From an uncultured Nitrospinota bacterium (GTDB lineage Bacteria > Nitrospinota > Nitrospinia > Nitrospinales > VA-1), in contig CAJQRI010000019.1 of NCBI GenBank assembly GCA_905612265.1, positions 1-42,546 on the forward strand: 42,546 bases of DNA, in the 5' to 3' direction. The notes under the pieces are model-generated. The model saw only the letters and a list, made by a program, of their open reading frames with translations, was not told the origin of the DNA and ran no database searches. The translations under genes and the position numbers were made by a program. Of the stretch, positions 28,536-37,648 are shown piece by piece. Each line of letters opens with the position of its first letter. Positions within the stretch are counted from its first letter, which is position 1.

Positions 28536-29714
28536 AACTCTATAGTAGAAAAGAAAATATTGGAAACGGATCTGATGGCATATTTAGAAGGGAAACCTGG
28601 ATATCTTCCCTGTCAATTGATTGAGCAGGTGCATCGTCAGGGGATGATTCACTCTCGTGAGCCGATTACTGACTCCCAGATTCAACCTGTGAGCATGGAT
28701 TTACGGCTGGGTCCTAAGGCTTATCGAATCCAATGCAGTTTCCTGCCAGAAAATGAGCCGGTCACAACGAAGCTTAAGGAGGTCAGCCTCTACGAATTTG
28801 ATATTACTGATGGCGGGATATTGGAAAAAAATGCCATTTACCTGATTCCCTTGATGGAGGAATTGGCTTTACCACCTTCTCTGTATGGCTTGGCGAATCC
28901 AAAAAGTTCGACGGGCAGACTGGATATGTTCACCCGGGTCATTGTGGATGGTGGGCACCGGTTTGATGAGATCCCGCTTGGTTATCACGGCAAGTTATAT
29001 TTGGAGATCATTTCCCGCTCATTCCCTGTGAAGATTCATGCGGGGTTGTCTTTGAATCAATTAAGGCTTTCGAACGTGGCATCGCAGAGCCTGAATAAAG
29101 AGAAGATGATGATCAAGTATGAGAAAAACCCTATTTTATTTGACCAGGAAGGAACTGCCATTCCTGTCGGTGAAGTGAAGGTGGAGGAAGGGGTTTATGT
29201 CAGCGTGGATGTTGCGGGGGATCAGCCGGAATCGATCATTGCCTACAAGGCCAAGACCAACTCCACCGTTATTGATCTATCTAAAGTTAAGCATTACAAG
29301 GTGGATGAGTTCTGGGAGCCGATTTACCGGAATAAAAAGAACTGGTTGATTCTAGAACCGGAAAGTTTCTATATAATGATGTCGAAGGAAAGAGTGTGTA
29401 TTTGGCCAGACTGGTTGGCAGAAATGATTGCTTATGAACCCAATAGCGGGGAACTTCGCACGCATTATGCGGGTTTTTTCGATTCCGGGTTTGGTTGGAA
29501 TGGTACTGATGAACTTGTAAATCAGGGCACCCGGGCGGTGATGGAAGTGCGACCTCATGACGTCCCTTTTATGGTAGAAGACGGTCAGACTTTCTGTCGC
29601 CTGAAGTTTGAAAAAGTGGTGGAACGGCCAGAAAAGTTGTATGGTTTGTCCCTGAACTCTAATTACCACTCGCAAGGTTTGGCGTTAAGCAAATATTTCG
29701 ACCCCGATCACTAG
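28533..29714 (+). CDS. dcd: 2'-deoxycytidine 5'-triphosphate deaminase, long (tandem-domain) form
   Basis: QPVSMDLRLGPKAYRI, ANPKSSTGRLDMFTRVIVDGG, YLEIISRSFPVKIHAGLSLNQLRL; 393 aa with a second dUTPase-fold half. Confidence 0.85.
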   Translation: MNSIVEKKILETDLMAYLEGKPGYLPCQLIEQVHRQGMIHSREPITDSQIQPVSMDLRLGPKAYRIQCSFLPENEPVTTKLKEVSLYEFDITDGGILEKNAIYLIPLMEELALPPSLYGLANPKSSTGRLDMFTRVIVDGGHRFDEIPLGYHGKLYLEIISRSFPVKIHAGLSLNQLRLSNVASQSLNKEKMMIKYEKNPILFDQEGTAIPVGEVKVEEGVYVSVDVAGDQPESIIAYKAKTNSTVIDLSKVKHYKVDEFWEPIYRNKKNWLILEPESFYIMMSKERVCIWPDWLAEMIAYEPNSGELRTHYAGFFDSGFGWNGTDELVNQGTRAVMEVRPHDVPFMVEDGQTFCRLKFEKVVERPEKLYGLSLNSNYHSQGLALSKYFDPDH

Positions 29715-29787
29715 TCACTAGGAGTGGGTCCGACTGGCAATGTCTCTGTCTGGTGAGCAAAAGGGTATCTTGGCTTGATTGGGTTTT

Positions 29788-29822
29788 CCCTCTCTTTTTT
29801 AAAGAGGGTCGGGGGTTGATTT
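29788..29822 (+). repeat. Dispersed G-rich repeat, copy E
   Basis: CCCTCTCTTTTTTAAAGAGGGTCGGGGGTTGATTT. Confidence 0.5.
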
Positions 29823-29876
29823 ACCACAAGGGGTTTAATGGGAACCTAGAGGGTTCGCTAAAATTGCAAAGGAATT

Positions 29877-30512
29877 ATGGAACGTGAAGAATTAAAATCT
29901 ATTGTTGAGAATGTTCTTTTGGCAGCAGATCAGCCAATCAATGCAGGTGAACTGTGCAAAATTTTTCTAGATGGAATAGATAAAGACCAGTTGCAATCCA
30001 TTCTTGATGAATTGAAAGAAGAGTATAGTTCGCGCAATTTGCAGATCACAGAAGTGGCGGATGGTTACCAGCTGTGCACTCGGCATGAATACAATGATTA
30101 CATCCGCAAATTTCTGAAGCTTGATCGTTCCACCCGGTTGTCTCAACCCAGCCTGGATACCTTGTCGATCATCGCTTACAAGCAACCGCTCACCCGCCAA
30201 GAGGTGGATGAGATTCGTGGGGTAGATTCAAGTGGAGTGATCAAGACTCTGTTAGAGAAAAAGGTGATTGGTCCCGCTGGCCGGAAAAAAGTTCCTGGTC
30301 GACCTATTATGTATCGAACTACTCAAAAATTTTTGGAATATTTCGGCTTGAAGGACTTGAGCGATTTACCCACTCTTGAGGATTTGCGAGAAGTGTTGGA
30401 AGGAGAAGAAGTTCCGCTTCAAACTCAAATCGAATTCTCAGCCTCGGAGGCTTCCGAGGCCTTGACCAGTGAGGTTGAGCCTGTTTCCGAAAGCGGTAAC
30501 GACCCTCTCTAG
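29877..30512 (+). CDS. scpB: Segregation and condensation protein ScpB
   Basis: PSLDTLSIIAYKQPLTRQEVDEIRGVDSSGVIKTLLEKKVI...GRPIMYRTTQKFLEYFGLKDLSDLP. Confidence 0.95.
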   Translation: MEREELKSIVENVLLAADQPINAGELCKIFLDGIDKDQLQSILDELKEEYSSRNLQITEVADGYQLCTRHEYNDYIRKFLKLDRSTRLSQPSLDTLSIIAYKQPLTRQEVDEIRGVDSSGVIKTLLEKKVIGPAGRKKVPGRPIMYRTTQKFLEYFGLKDLSDLPTLEDLREVLEGEEVPLQTQIEFSASEASEALTSEVEPVSESGNDPL

Positions 30513-30543
30513 TAGTCTGCTAATAGTCCACAAGCCATTGCTC

Positions 30544-30569
30544 ACCAGCGGAGATTTTTCGCTGGTTTT
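30544..30569 (+). terminator. Putative intrinsic terminator between scpB and rluB
   Basis: ACCAGCG-gagattttt-CGCTGGT followed by TTTG. Confidence 0.55.
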
Positions 30570-30599
30570 GTCCACCTCTCATAAATTTCTTATATTGTC

Positions 30600-31364
30600 A
30601 TGAAAATTCGTTTGCAAAAAATAATTGCCGAAGCCGGACTTGCTTCCCGCCGTGAAGCTGAAAGATGGATTGAATCGGGTAAGGTCTCCGTGAATGGTCT
30701 GGTTGTGACCCAGTTGGGGACTCTAGCTGACCCGGCTAAAGACGACGTCAAGGTGCAGGGGAAACTCATCCCTCGACGTCAGGAGCCTGCCTACGTTATT
30801 CTGAACAAGCCCACCGGCTGTTTAACGACCATGGATGATGACAAGCGGGGCCGAACTACTGTTATGGAATATGTCCGGGTGGTGGAGGCGCGGGTTTTTC
30901 CCGTGGGTCGTCTGGATTACAATACCCAGGGGGCGTTGTTGTTCACCAATGATGGTCAGCTCGCAAAAAAATTATTGGACCCAAAGTATGCCGTGCCGCG
31001 TACCTATAAGGTCAAGGTTTCAGGGGTGCCGAATGAAAAAACCTTGAAAAGACTGGCCCGAGGGGTGCACCTTGAAGACAGCAAGTTCAAGCCTATGGAG
31101 GCAAAGGTAGGGAGGGTAAGCGGCAAAAACTGTTTCCTCATTTTAACGTTGGTGGAAGGAAAAAACCACCATATTAAAAGAGTATGTGAGCATATTGGTC
31201 ACCCGGTCATCAAACTCCAGCGCACTCATTTTGCAGGGCTGAGCCTGACAGGGTTGCCTTTGGGAGCCTGCCGATTTCTCAGCACCAAAGAAATCAAATC
31301 GCTGAAAAAATTTGTAATGAATGATCCTGCGCCGACTAAGCCAAGGAGAAAGAAGCGGTTATGA
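30600..31364 (+). CDS. rluB: Ribosomal large subunit pseudouridine synthase B
   Basis: S4 domain RLQKIIAEAGLASRREAERWIESGKVSVNG; catalytic VGRLDYNTQGALLFTNDG. Confidence 0.93.
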   Translation: MKIRLQKIIAEAGLASRREAERWIESGKVSVNGLVVTQLGTLADPAKDDVKVQGKLIPRRQEPAYVILNKPTGCLTTMDDDKRGRTTVMEYVRVVEARVFPVGRLDYNTQGALLFTNDGQLAKKLLDPKYAVPRTYKVKVSGVPNEKTLKRLARGVHLEDSKFKPMEAKVGRVSGKNCFLILTLVEGKNHHIKRVCEHIGHPVIKLQRTHFAGLSLTGLPLGACRFLSTKEIKSLKKFVMNDPAPTKPRRKKRL

Positions 31365-32332
31365 GCGTGCCATCATGCGGGTATTTTCTGTCTCTTCCTA
31401 TGACATTTTTGTTGCTCATTGCAGGCGGATTTTTCAATGCCGAAGTGTTTGCACAACAAAATTTAGGAGATGTTTATGAGGGAGCCGCAACCGTTCAGGT
31501 GCAAGGCGAAAATTATGTTGTAGCCCGAAAAAAAGCCGTGAACTTGGCTCTGAAGAATGGTTTGGAAGAAGCATTGAAAGAAGCAATGGGATTTGAAGCC
31601 AGCCAGGGGGATCTTCGGAAAATTTTAAGACGTGCTTCCAGTTATGTAAAAAGCTATCGTTTTGCAGAAGCGCATGATGACCCGTTCGGGAAGACCAGTG
31701 AGGTGAGATTAGAAATGCGTTTTTTTTCCTCTGCGGTGAGGCAGGCTCTGGCCAGGTTGGGGGTGGTCACGGGTCTTGTCAGTGAAAATAAACTGGTCGT
31801 GTTGATCAAGGAGACAAGTTTTACTTCTGCTCCGGTGACTTCTTTTTGGGATGTCTTTCCTATTTCAGAGACCCAGCTTGTCAAAAACCTGATGGAGGAA
31901 GGAATAGAAGTGATAGGGAGAGAACAGGTACGCGAAATGGTTTCAGAAACTACAGTCCTTAACGCCATTAAGGGTGATCTGAAATCTGCTAGGAGTATTG
32001 GGTTGAAAACAGGTGCTGATATCGTTATCGTGGGTACGGCCGTGTCCAGCCTACGCGGAAAAACGGCGGTAGAGGAAATCAAAACCGTTCAAGCCAATAT
32101 CAATGTCAAAGTGGTATCGACTTTGGAGTCTTCGTTGATTGCGGCCAAGACAGATTTTTCCACGATCAAGCATGAGTATGCTTTGCAGGCAGAGCTGGAA
32201 GCTTTTGACAATGCCAGCGAAAAGCTTGCAGATTTCCTTATCCCTTCGTTCCATCGTTATTGGGAAAAAGGAGTGGAAGCTCCAGTGAAGAAGGTTCCTG
32301 AAGCTCCGCCTTTATCTATGACCGATATGTAA
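31361..32332 (+). CDS. Secreted protein, FlgT-like N-terminal/middle domain organisation
   Basis: Signal peptide; VQGENYVVARKKAVNLALKNGLEEALKEAMG and GADIVIVGTAVSS resemble FlgT/CsgG-like modules. Confidence 0.55.
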   Translation: MSVPSCGYFLSLPMTFLLLIAGGFFNAEVFAQQNLGDVYEGAATVQVQGENYVVARKKAVNLALKNGLEEALKEAMGFEASQGDLRKILRRASSYVKSYRFAEAHDDPFGKTSEVRLEMRFFSSAVRQALARLGVVTGLVSENKLVVLIKETSFTSAPVTSFWDVFPISETQLVKNLMEEGIEVIGREQVREMVSETTVLNAIKGDLKSARSIGLKTGADIVIVGTAVSSLRGKTAVEEIKTVQANINVKVVSTLESSLIAAKTDFSTIKHEYALQAELEAFDNASEKLADFLIPSFHRYWEKGVEAPVKKVPEAPPLSMTDM

Positions 32333-32334
32333 AT

Positions 32335-33414
32335 ATGAATCAAGAAAAAAATAAAAACCTATTATTGATTTCCTTTGCAGTGACTCTTGGGGTCTGCATC
32401 GCGCTTTATTTTTCACGCCGCGTAGTAGCCCCTTTTTTTATTGCGTTTGCCATGGCTTACTTGATGGACCCCCTGGTAGATCGACTGGCTTCTTTTAAGT
32501 TTTCACGGACACTATCTGTTTTAGTTTTGATGATGATTTTTTTTCTTCTGGTTCTGGGTTCTGGGGTTTTAATGGTCCCGATTTTTAGCATGCAGGCGGA
32601 AAGCCTCGCAAAAAATATACCGACCTATGTTGGAATCTTTCAGGAGTGGTTTCGTCCGATTCTGGATTTGATCAGTGGGTTGGATCATGCAAAGGTTGAA
32701 GATTTTCTCAATAAAGGGTTGTCGCGTTTTGGGGAACTGCCGATGAAGATTCTGCAGTTTTCCAGTAAGTTTATCTGGGGGTCGATCTCCAATCTATTCA
32801 ATATCTTTTTGATGTTTGCCAATCTGGTGATCATTCCTGTTGTGATGTTTTATTTACTGCGCGATTTTGATTCGATCAACGCAAAATTGTTAGGGTTGGT
32901 TCCGCCTCGGTTTCAGGAGAAATGCAAAGACCTTGTTATGGAGGTCGATCAGGTTCTCTCGCGTTTTGTGCGCGGGCAGTTGATGGTTGCCGGTTTGATG
33001 GGGGTCATGTATTCGGTAGGTTTGTTTTTGTGCGACACGCCAATGAGCCTGTCCCTTGGAATGATGGCTGGACTGGTCAACCTTGTCCCTTACCTGGGGT
33101 TGGTTTTAGGTTTTGTGCCCGCGGCTCTTTTAACTTATATGCACACTCAGGAGTTGTTGTCGGTGCTGGCAGTCGCGGGTATTTTTGGCTTCGTGCAGGC
33201 TATGGAGGGCATGCTTATCACACCTCGAGTGGTGGGCGATAATATTGGGTTGCATCCGGTAGCCGTAATCCTTGCCGTTTTGCTGGGTGGGGAATTGTTT
33301 GGACTTGCCGGTATGATACTGGGGGTGCCTGGAGTTGCTGTCCTCAACGTCCTCATGTCGAGAGGTATTGTGCAATATAAAGCTTCTCCGTTTTACTCCT
33401 CTGCCGATCGCTAG
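32335..33414 (+). CDS. AI-2E family transporter
   Basis: Multi-TM protein with RRVVAPFFIAFAMAYLMDPLVDRL and a C-terminal HPVAVILAVLLGGELFGLAGMILGVPGVAV. Confidence 0.92.
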   Translation: MNQEKNKNLLLISFAVTLGVCIALYFSRRVVAPFFIAFAMAYLMDPLVDRLASFKFSRTLSVLVLMMIFFLLVLGSGVLMVPIFSMQAESLAKNIPTYVGIFQEWFRPILDLISGLDHAKVEDFLNKGLSRFGELPMKILQFSSKFIWGSISNLFNIFLMFANLVIIPVVMFYLLRDFDSINAKLLGLVPPRFQEKCKDLVMEVDQVLSRFVRGQLMVAGLMGVMYSVGLFLCDTPMSLSLGMMAGLVNLVPYLGLVLGFVPAALLTYMHTQELLSVLAVAGIFGFVQAMEGMLITPRVVGDNIGLHPVAVILAVLLGGELFGLAGMILGVPGVAVLNVLMSRGIVQYKASPFYSSADR

Positions 33415-33422
33415 TAAGGGTT

Positions 33423-33600
33423 TAGGCTGCGCTAGAACCCCATAGTGGCAACATGTCCCCCTAAGCCAGTGATTTTACTCGGGTTCTCGATCAACCTTTC
33501 GTAACGCATTGATTATGTAAGTTTTTGTGCAGGGGGAGGACCCTGTGTTCCGCTAACCATCCTGCGGCAGAAAGATCCCTTATCGGGCAACTATTTATAC
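33423..33600 (+). ncRNA. ssrS: Candidate 6S RNA
   Basis: GTCCCCCTAAGCCAGTGATTTTA resembles E. coli 6S GUCCCCUGAGCCGAUAUUU; 3' CCTGCGGCAG resembles 6S CCUGCGGCGGC; arms pair TAGTGGCAAC/GTTCCGCTA and GTCCCCC/GGGGGAGGAC. Confidence 0.6.
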
Positions 33601-33646
33601 AGGTAAGTAGTTGGAATGGCGTTGTATATTTAATTTTTTTGGGGTC

Positions 33647-34786
33647 TTAGTGAGGTAGGTAGTCATATTTCATATTGCGGCGTTGGGGGATGAAACCGCT
33701 GTCGGTGATCAACCGTATGATTTCCTCTTCGTCCATGCAATAGACAGTTCCTGCGGCGGCGACCACGTTTTCTTCCATCATGGTGCTCCCCATATCGTTG
33801 GCTCCATAGTAAAGCGAGACCTGCCCGATTTTTGGCCCCTGTGTCACCCATGAAGATTGCAGGTTATTGAAGTTGTCGAGAAATATCCGGCTGATGGCAA
33901 GAGTTTTTAGGTACTCGAATCCTGTGATGGCAGTTTTTATTCCACTATCCCCTTGCAGTTGTGTATTTCCAGGCTGAAAGCCCCAGGCGATGAAAGCGGT
34001 GAAGCCCTTGGTTTTATCTTGTAATTTTCTCAGCCGATCAAGGTGTTCGATGCGCTCTTCCAGTGTTTCGACATGACCGAACATCATGGTAGCGGTGGTG
34101 GGGATGCCCATACCGTGGGCATGTTCCATGACCTCCAGCCATTCATTCGAGTTACATTTTTTAGGGCTGATAATTTGGCGGACTCGATCAACGAGAATCT
34201 CTGCCCCACCGCCGGGTATGGAGTCTAATCCGGCCTTCTTGAGTCGGGTGAGCGTTTCATCCAGTGAGAGTTTAGATATTCGACTGGTATGAATGACTTC
34301 AGAAGGAGACAGGGCATGGAGATGGATGCCGAACTGTTGTTTGATTTTTTGAAATAAGTCTTCAAAATAATCTATTTTTAAATTTTGGTGATGTCCGCCT
34401 TGCAGAAGAATCTGGTTGCCACCGGCTGCTACGGTTTCTTCAATTTTTTTTGCGATGACTTCATAGGGCAGAACATAAGAGTCTGCATCCGACTCCTTAC
34501 GATAGAATGCGCAGAAAGAACAATCAGTAACGCAGACATTGGTGTAGTTGATGTTTCTGTCGACGATATAGGTGATGCTTTTATCAGCTCTTTTTTTGCG
34601 AGTTAATCTGGAGGCGACGTTACCGAGAAGTAGGATATCTGTTGAGGAAAACAGTTCAAGAGCTTCTTTAGTTTGGATTCGCTGACCCGCAAGGGCTTTT
34701 TCAAGAATGGATTCAATCATGAGTGGAATCGCACCGGATTTCGATTCAGGTTTCTGATATTGGGTGAACGCAGTGAATGGATACAA
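33647..34786 (-). CDS. mqnC: Cyclic dehypoxanthinyl futalosine synthase MqnC (start probably at MIESILEKAL)
   Basis: Radical SAM NYTNVCVTDCSFCAFYR; IPGGGAEIL; TATMMFGHVET; FIAWGFQPGNTQL. Confidence 0.88.
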   Translation of the reverse strand: MYPFTAFTQYQKPESKSGAIPLMIESILEKALAGQRIQTKEALELFSSTDILLLGNVASRLTRKKRADKSITYIVDRNINYTNVCVTDCSFCAFYRKESDADSYVLPYEVIAKKIEETVAAGGNQILLQGGHHQNLKIDYFEDLFQKIKQQFGIHLHALSPSEVIHTSRISKLSLDETLTRLKKAGLDSIPGGGAEILVDRVRQIISPKKCNSNEWLEVMEHAHGMGIPTTATMMFGHVETLEERIEHLDRLRKLQDKTKGFTAFIAWGFQPGNTQLQGDSGIKTAITGFEYLKTLAISRIFLDNFNNLQSSWVTQGPKIGQVSLYYGANDMGSTMMEENVVAAAGTVYCMDEEEIIRLITDSGFIPQRRNMKYDYLPH

Positions 34787-35164
34787 TTAAAGGGTGCCGT
34801 CACCCGGTCCTAACGAAGCGCTCTTCAGTCCATCGATGCCCATGTCTACCATTTCTTCTTCTTTGGTTAGTACAAAAATATGATAACCAAACTTGCTTTT
34901 GATTGGGCCTCGCACTTCACCTACTGGGGCTGCCATAGCGGCTCTTTCCAATTCGGGAGCGGCAGTATTGTGTTCGAGTAGACCCAGGTCACCACCTTTA
35001 TTGCGGCTTCCGCAGGCACTGTATTTTTTAGCCAGTTTGGCAAACATTTTAAACAGCATCTCGCGGTCTTTATACTCATCCTCGCGGAGGTGGTCGAGAA
35101 GCACGTTGGCAAGCTCTTCGGTGCTTAAAACAATGTGGCTGACTTGAATAGATCGTATCGACAT
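34787..35164 (-). CDS. Parvulin-type peptidyl-prolyl isomerase
   Basis: QVSHIVLST, FAKLAKKYSACGSRNKGGDLGLLE, PVGEVRGPIKSKFGYHIFVL. Confidence 0.88.
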   Translation of the reverse strand: MSIRSIQVSHIVLSTEELANVLLDHLREDEYKDREMLFKMFAKLAKKYSACGSRNKGGDLGLLEHNTAAPELERAAMAAPVGEVRGPIKSKFGYHIFVLTKEEEMVDMGIDGLKSASLGPGDGTL

Positions 35165-35268
35165 ATCGGCATCCCCCCCTTAATGGGCGTCGGTAAATGG
35201 GTTTATGTTAAGACCTCATTATACCTGCTACATGTGAAGGTGGCAACCCACCCGCAACAATCGCTGGC

Positions 35269-36801
35269 TTAGGAGTCGGACTGAAAAAATGCTTCGATAG
35301 CATCAAGGAGAGACGAAACGGTGTATTGTTCTGGCAGGATCTCCACATTTAGTCCTGCTTCCCGGGCGGTATTTGCTGTGACAGGGCCAATGCAGGCAAT
35401 TTTTACTTTTCGGATTGCGGGGAGGAGTTTGTCACCAGTCAATGCTAGGAAGTTTTTGACGGTAGAGGAAGAAGTAAAAGTGATGACATCAATGTTCCCT
35501 GCTTCAAGTCTCATGGACAATTCAGTTACTTGAGGATCAGGTAGAACAGTTTGGTAGGTAGGAGCGACATCAAGGATAGCTCCCATTTCCCGAAGTTGTT
35601 CAGGCAGAATTTCACGGGCGACGGTAGCGCGAGGCAAAAGAAACCGTTTACCTTTGATGTTTTCTTTGCCGATGCTTGCGATCAGGGATTCGGCGACAAA
35701 ATTCTCGGGTACCACATCTACGTGAATTCCCAGATCACGAACGGCTTCGGCGGTTTTTGGTCCGATGGTGAAGACTCGAAGTCCTTTTAATTCACGGATA
35801 TCCTGATCAATAGTTTTGAGTCGCTCGGCAAAAAACCGTACTCCATTGACGCTGGTGAATATCAGCCCCTGGTATTGAGAGAGGTTGCTCAGCGCATTAT
35901 CTAAAGGAGACCAGTCATCCGGAGCGATGGTCTCGATCACGGGAAAAAAGAAAGGCTCGGCACCGAGTTCTCGCAGTTGGTCGATCATGGATTCGGCCTG
36001 GTCACCCTTTCGCGTGACGACAACAGTTTTACCAAACAGTGGCAGGTGTTCATACCATTCGAGGACAGGTTTAAGGTTCACCACTTCTCCTATGATGGTC
36101 AGGGCTGGGGGCAAAATTTTATCTTTTGCGGAAATTTCTACAATGGTGTCGAGAGTGCCGACCCAGGTTTTCTGTCGCGCTGTTGTTCCCCATTGCACGA
36201 CGGCGATAGGGGTTTTGGGGCTTTTGCCGAAGCTCATGAGTTTTTCGACAATCAAAGACAGCTTGCGTGCGCCCATGAGAAAAACCAACGTCCCGGATCG
36301 ACCGGCTATCTTTTCCCAATCGATATGAATGTCGCCCTGTTTTTTTTCGTTGCTTCCGGTAATGACAGAAAAAGTAGAAGAATAATCGCGGTGTGTGAGT
36401 GGAATGCCGGCATAAGCGGCAACGCCGGTTACTGAAGTAACACCGGGAACAATGATGAAGGAAATACCCGCTGCCTGGACGGCTTGAATCTCCTCTCCTC
36501 CACGCCCAAACACGAAAGGGTCGCCACCTTTCAGGCGGACAACTATTTTTCCTTCGCTGGTTTTGCTGATAAGCAGATGATTGATATGCTCCTGTTCCAT
36601 GGAGGCAAGGCCTTCTTTTTTTCCGACATAAATTATTTCGGCTGACTTTTGTGTGAAGCGAATCATGTCCGGATTGACCAGATGGTCGTATAAAACGACA
36701 TCGGCTTTTTGAAGCCAGTGTTTGCCGTTCAAGGTCAACAGGCCGATATCGCCCGGCCCGGCACCTACGAGAACCACTTTGCCTTTATTTGAGTTGGTCA
36801 T
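35269..36801 (-). CDS. cobA-hemD: Fused uroporphyrinogen-III C-methyltransferase / uroporphyrinogen-III synthase
   Basis: VVLVGAGPGDIGLLTLNG, VVRLKGGDPFVFGRGGEE; C-terminal HemD half TFTSSSTVKNFL...IACIGPVTANTAREAGL. Confidence 0.93.
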   Translation of the reverse strand: MTNSNKGKVVLVGAGPGDIGLLTLNGKHWLQKADVVLYDHLVNPDMIRFTQKSAEIIYVGKKEGLASMEQEHINHLLISKTSEGKIVVRLKGGDPFVFGRGGEEIQAVQAAGISFIIVPGVTSVTGVAAYAGIPLTHRDYSSTFSVITGSNEKKQGDIHIDWEKIAGRSGTLVFLMGARKLSLIVEKLMSFGKSPKTPIAVVQWGTTARQKTWVGTLDTIVEISAKDKILPPALTIIGEVVNLKPVLEWYEHLPLFGKTVVVTRKGDQAESMIDQLRELGAEPFFFPVIETIAPDDWSPLDNALSNLSQYQGLIFTSVNGVRFFAERLKTIDQDIRELKGLRVFTIGPKTAEAVRDLGIHVDVVPENFVAESLIASIGKENIKGKRFLLPRATVAREILPEQLREMGAILDVAPTYQTVLPDPQVTELSMRLEAGNIDVITFTSSSTVKNFLALTGDKLLPAIRKVKIACIGPVTANTAREAGLNVEILPEQYTVSSLLDAIEAFFQSDS

Positions 36802-36859
36802 GGTTTGATGGTTGGTAGTTTTCGAGGAGGGTATAAAGCCTCAATGTTTATCCACCCTT

Positions 36860-37648
36860 TCAGGCGGCTGTGAGAGAGTGTACATGATTGGCAAGATTGG
36901 CAAAGTCTTCGAGAGAGAGGGTTTCTCCTCTGCGGTTAAGATCAATGCCTGCCAACTGGGCTTGCCCACTTTCCTGTTTAAACAGATACTCCCAGTCTTT
37001 TAAATTGTTTTTTAGCATTTTCCGTTTATGAAAAAACGCGGAATTCACCAGCTTAAAAAATAGCTTTGGATTTTCAACCTGCACCTTTGGTTGGGGCAGA
37101 GGCTTTAGGCCAATAAGAGAAGAGTCGATTTTTGGTTTTGGTGAAAACGCAGTGTTGGGTATTTCAAGCAAACGCTGAACATCGCAATAATACTGCACAT
37201 AGACCGAGAGCGAGCCGTATTCTTTTTGACCGGGTTTAGCTGTCAACCGGTCGACCACTTCTTTTTGTAACATCAGCGTCATGGTGCAGATTTGATTCCG
37301 GTAATGGATCAATCTTTTCATAATGTGAGTAGCGGCGTAATAAGGGAGATTGGAAACGACGTTAAGTCCTGCTCCTAGGGAAGCATAATCAAATTTTGCG
37401 GCATCGCCTTCGATCAGTCTAAAAGACTGGGTATTACCAAAACGTTTTTGCAGGTCTTTTGAAAGCCGGGAGTCCAATTCAATCGCAGTTAAAGAATCAG
37501 CCTGGTCGATCAGGATTTGTGTGAGAACACCTTTGCCCGGCCCAATTTCAACCACCGAATCACCAGGCTGGATGTTGGCCAATTGGATAATATTCTGGGC
37601 AATATTTAGGTCGATCAGGAAGTTTTGTCCGAATGGCCTCTTCCTCAT
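36860..37648 (-). CDS. rsmA: 16S rRNA dimethyladenosine transferase RsmA/KsgA
   Basis: RPFGQNFLIDLNIAQNI, VVEIGPGKGVLT, VVSNLPYYAATHI. Confidence 0.95.
   Translation of the reverse strand: MRKRPFGQNFLIDLNIAQNIIQLANIQPGDSVVEIGPGKGVLTQILIDQADSLTAIELDSRLSKDLQKRFGNTQSFRLIEGDAAKFDYASLGAGLNVVSNLPYYAATHIMKRLIHYRNQICTMTLMLQKEVVDRLTAKPGQKEYGSLSVYVQYYCDVQRLLEIPNTAFSPKPKIDSSLIGLKPLPQPKVQVENPKLFFKLVNSAFFHKRKMLKNNLKDWEYLFKQESGQAQLAGIDLNRRGETLSLEDFANLANHVHSLTAA

Noticed and set aside
35885-36435. Plus-strand ORFs of 147 and 152 aa
   Set aside because: Antisense to cobA-hemD
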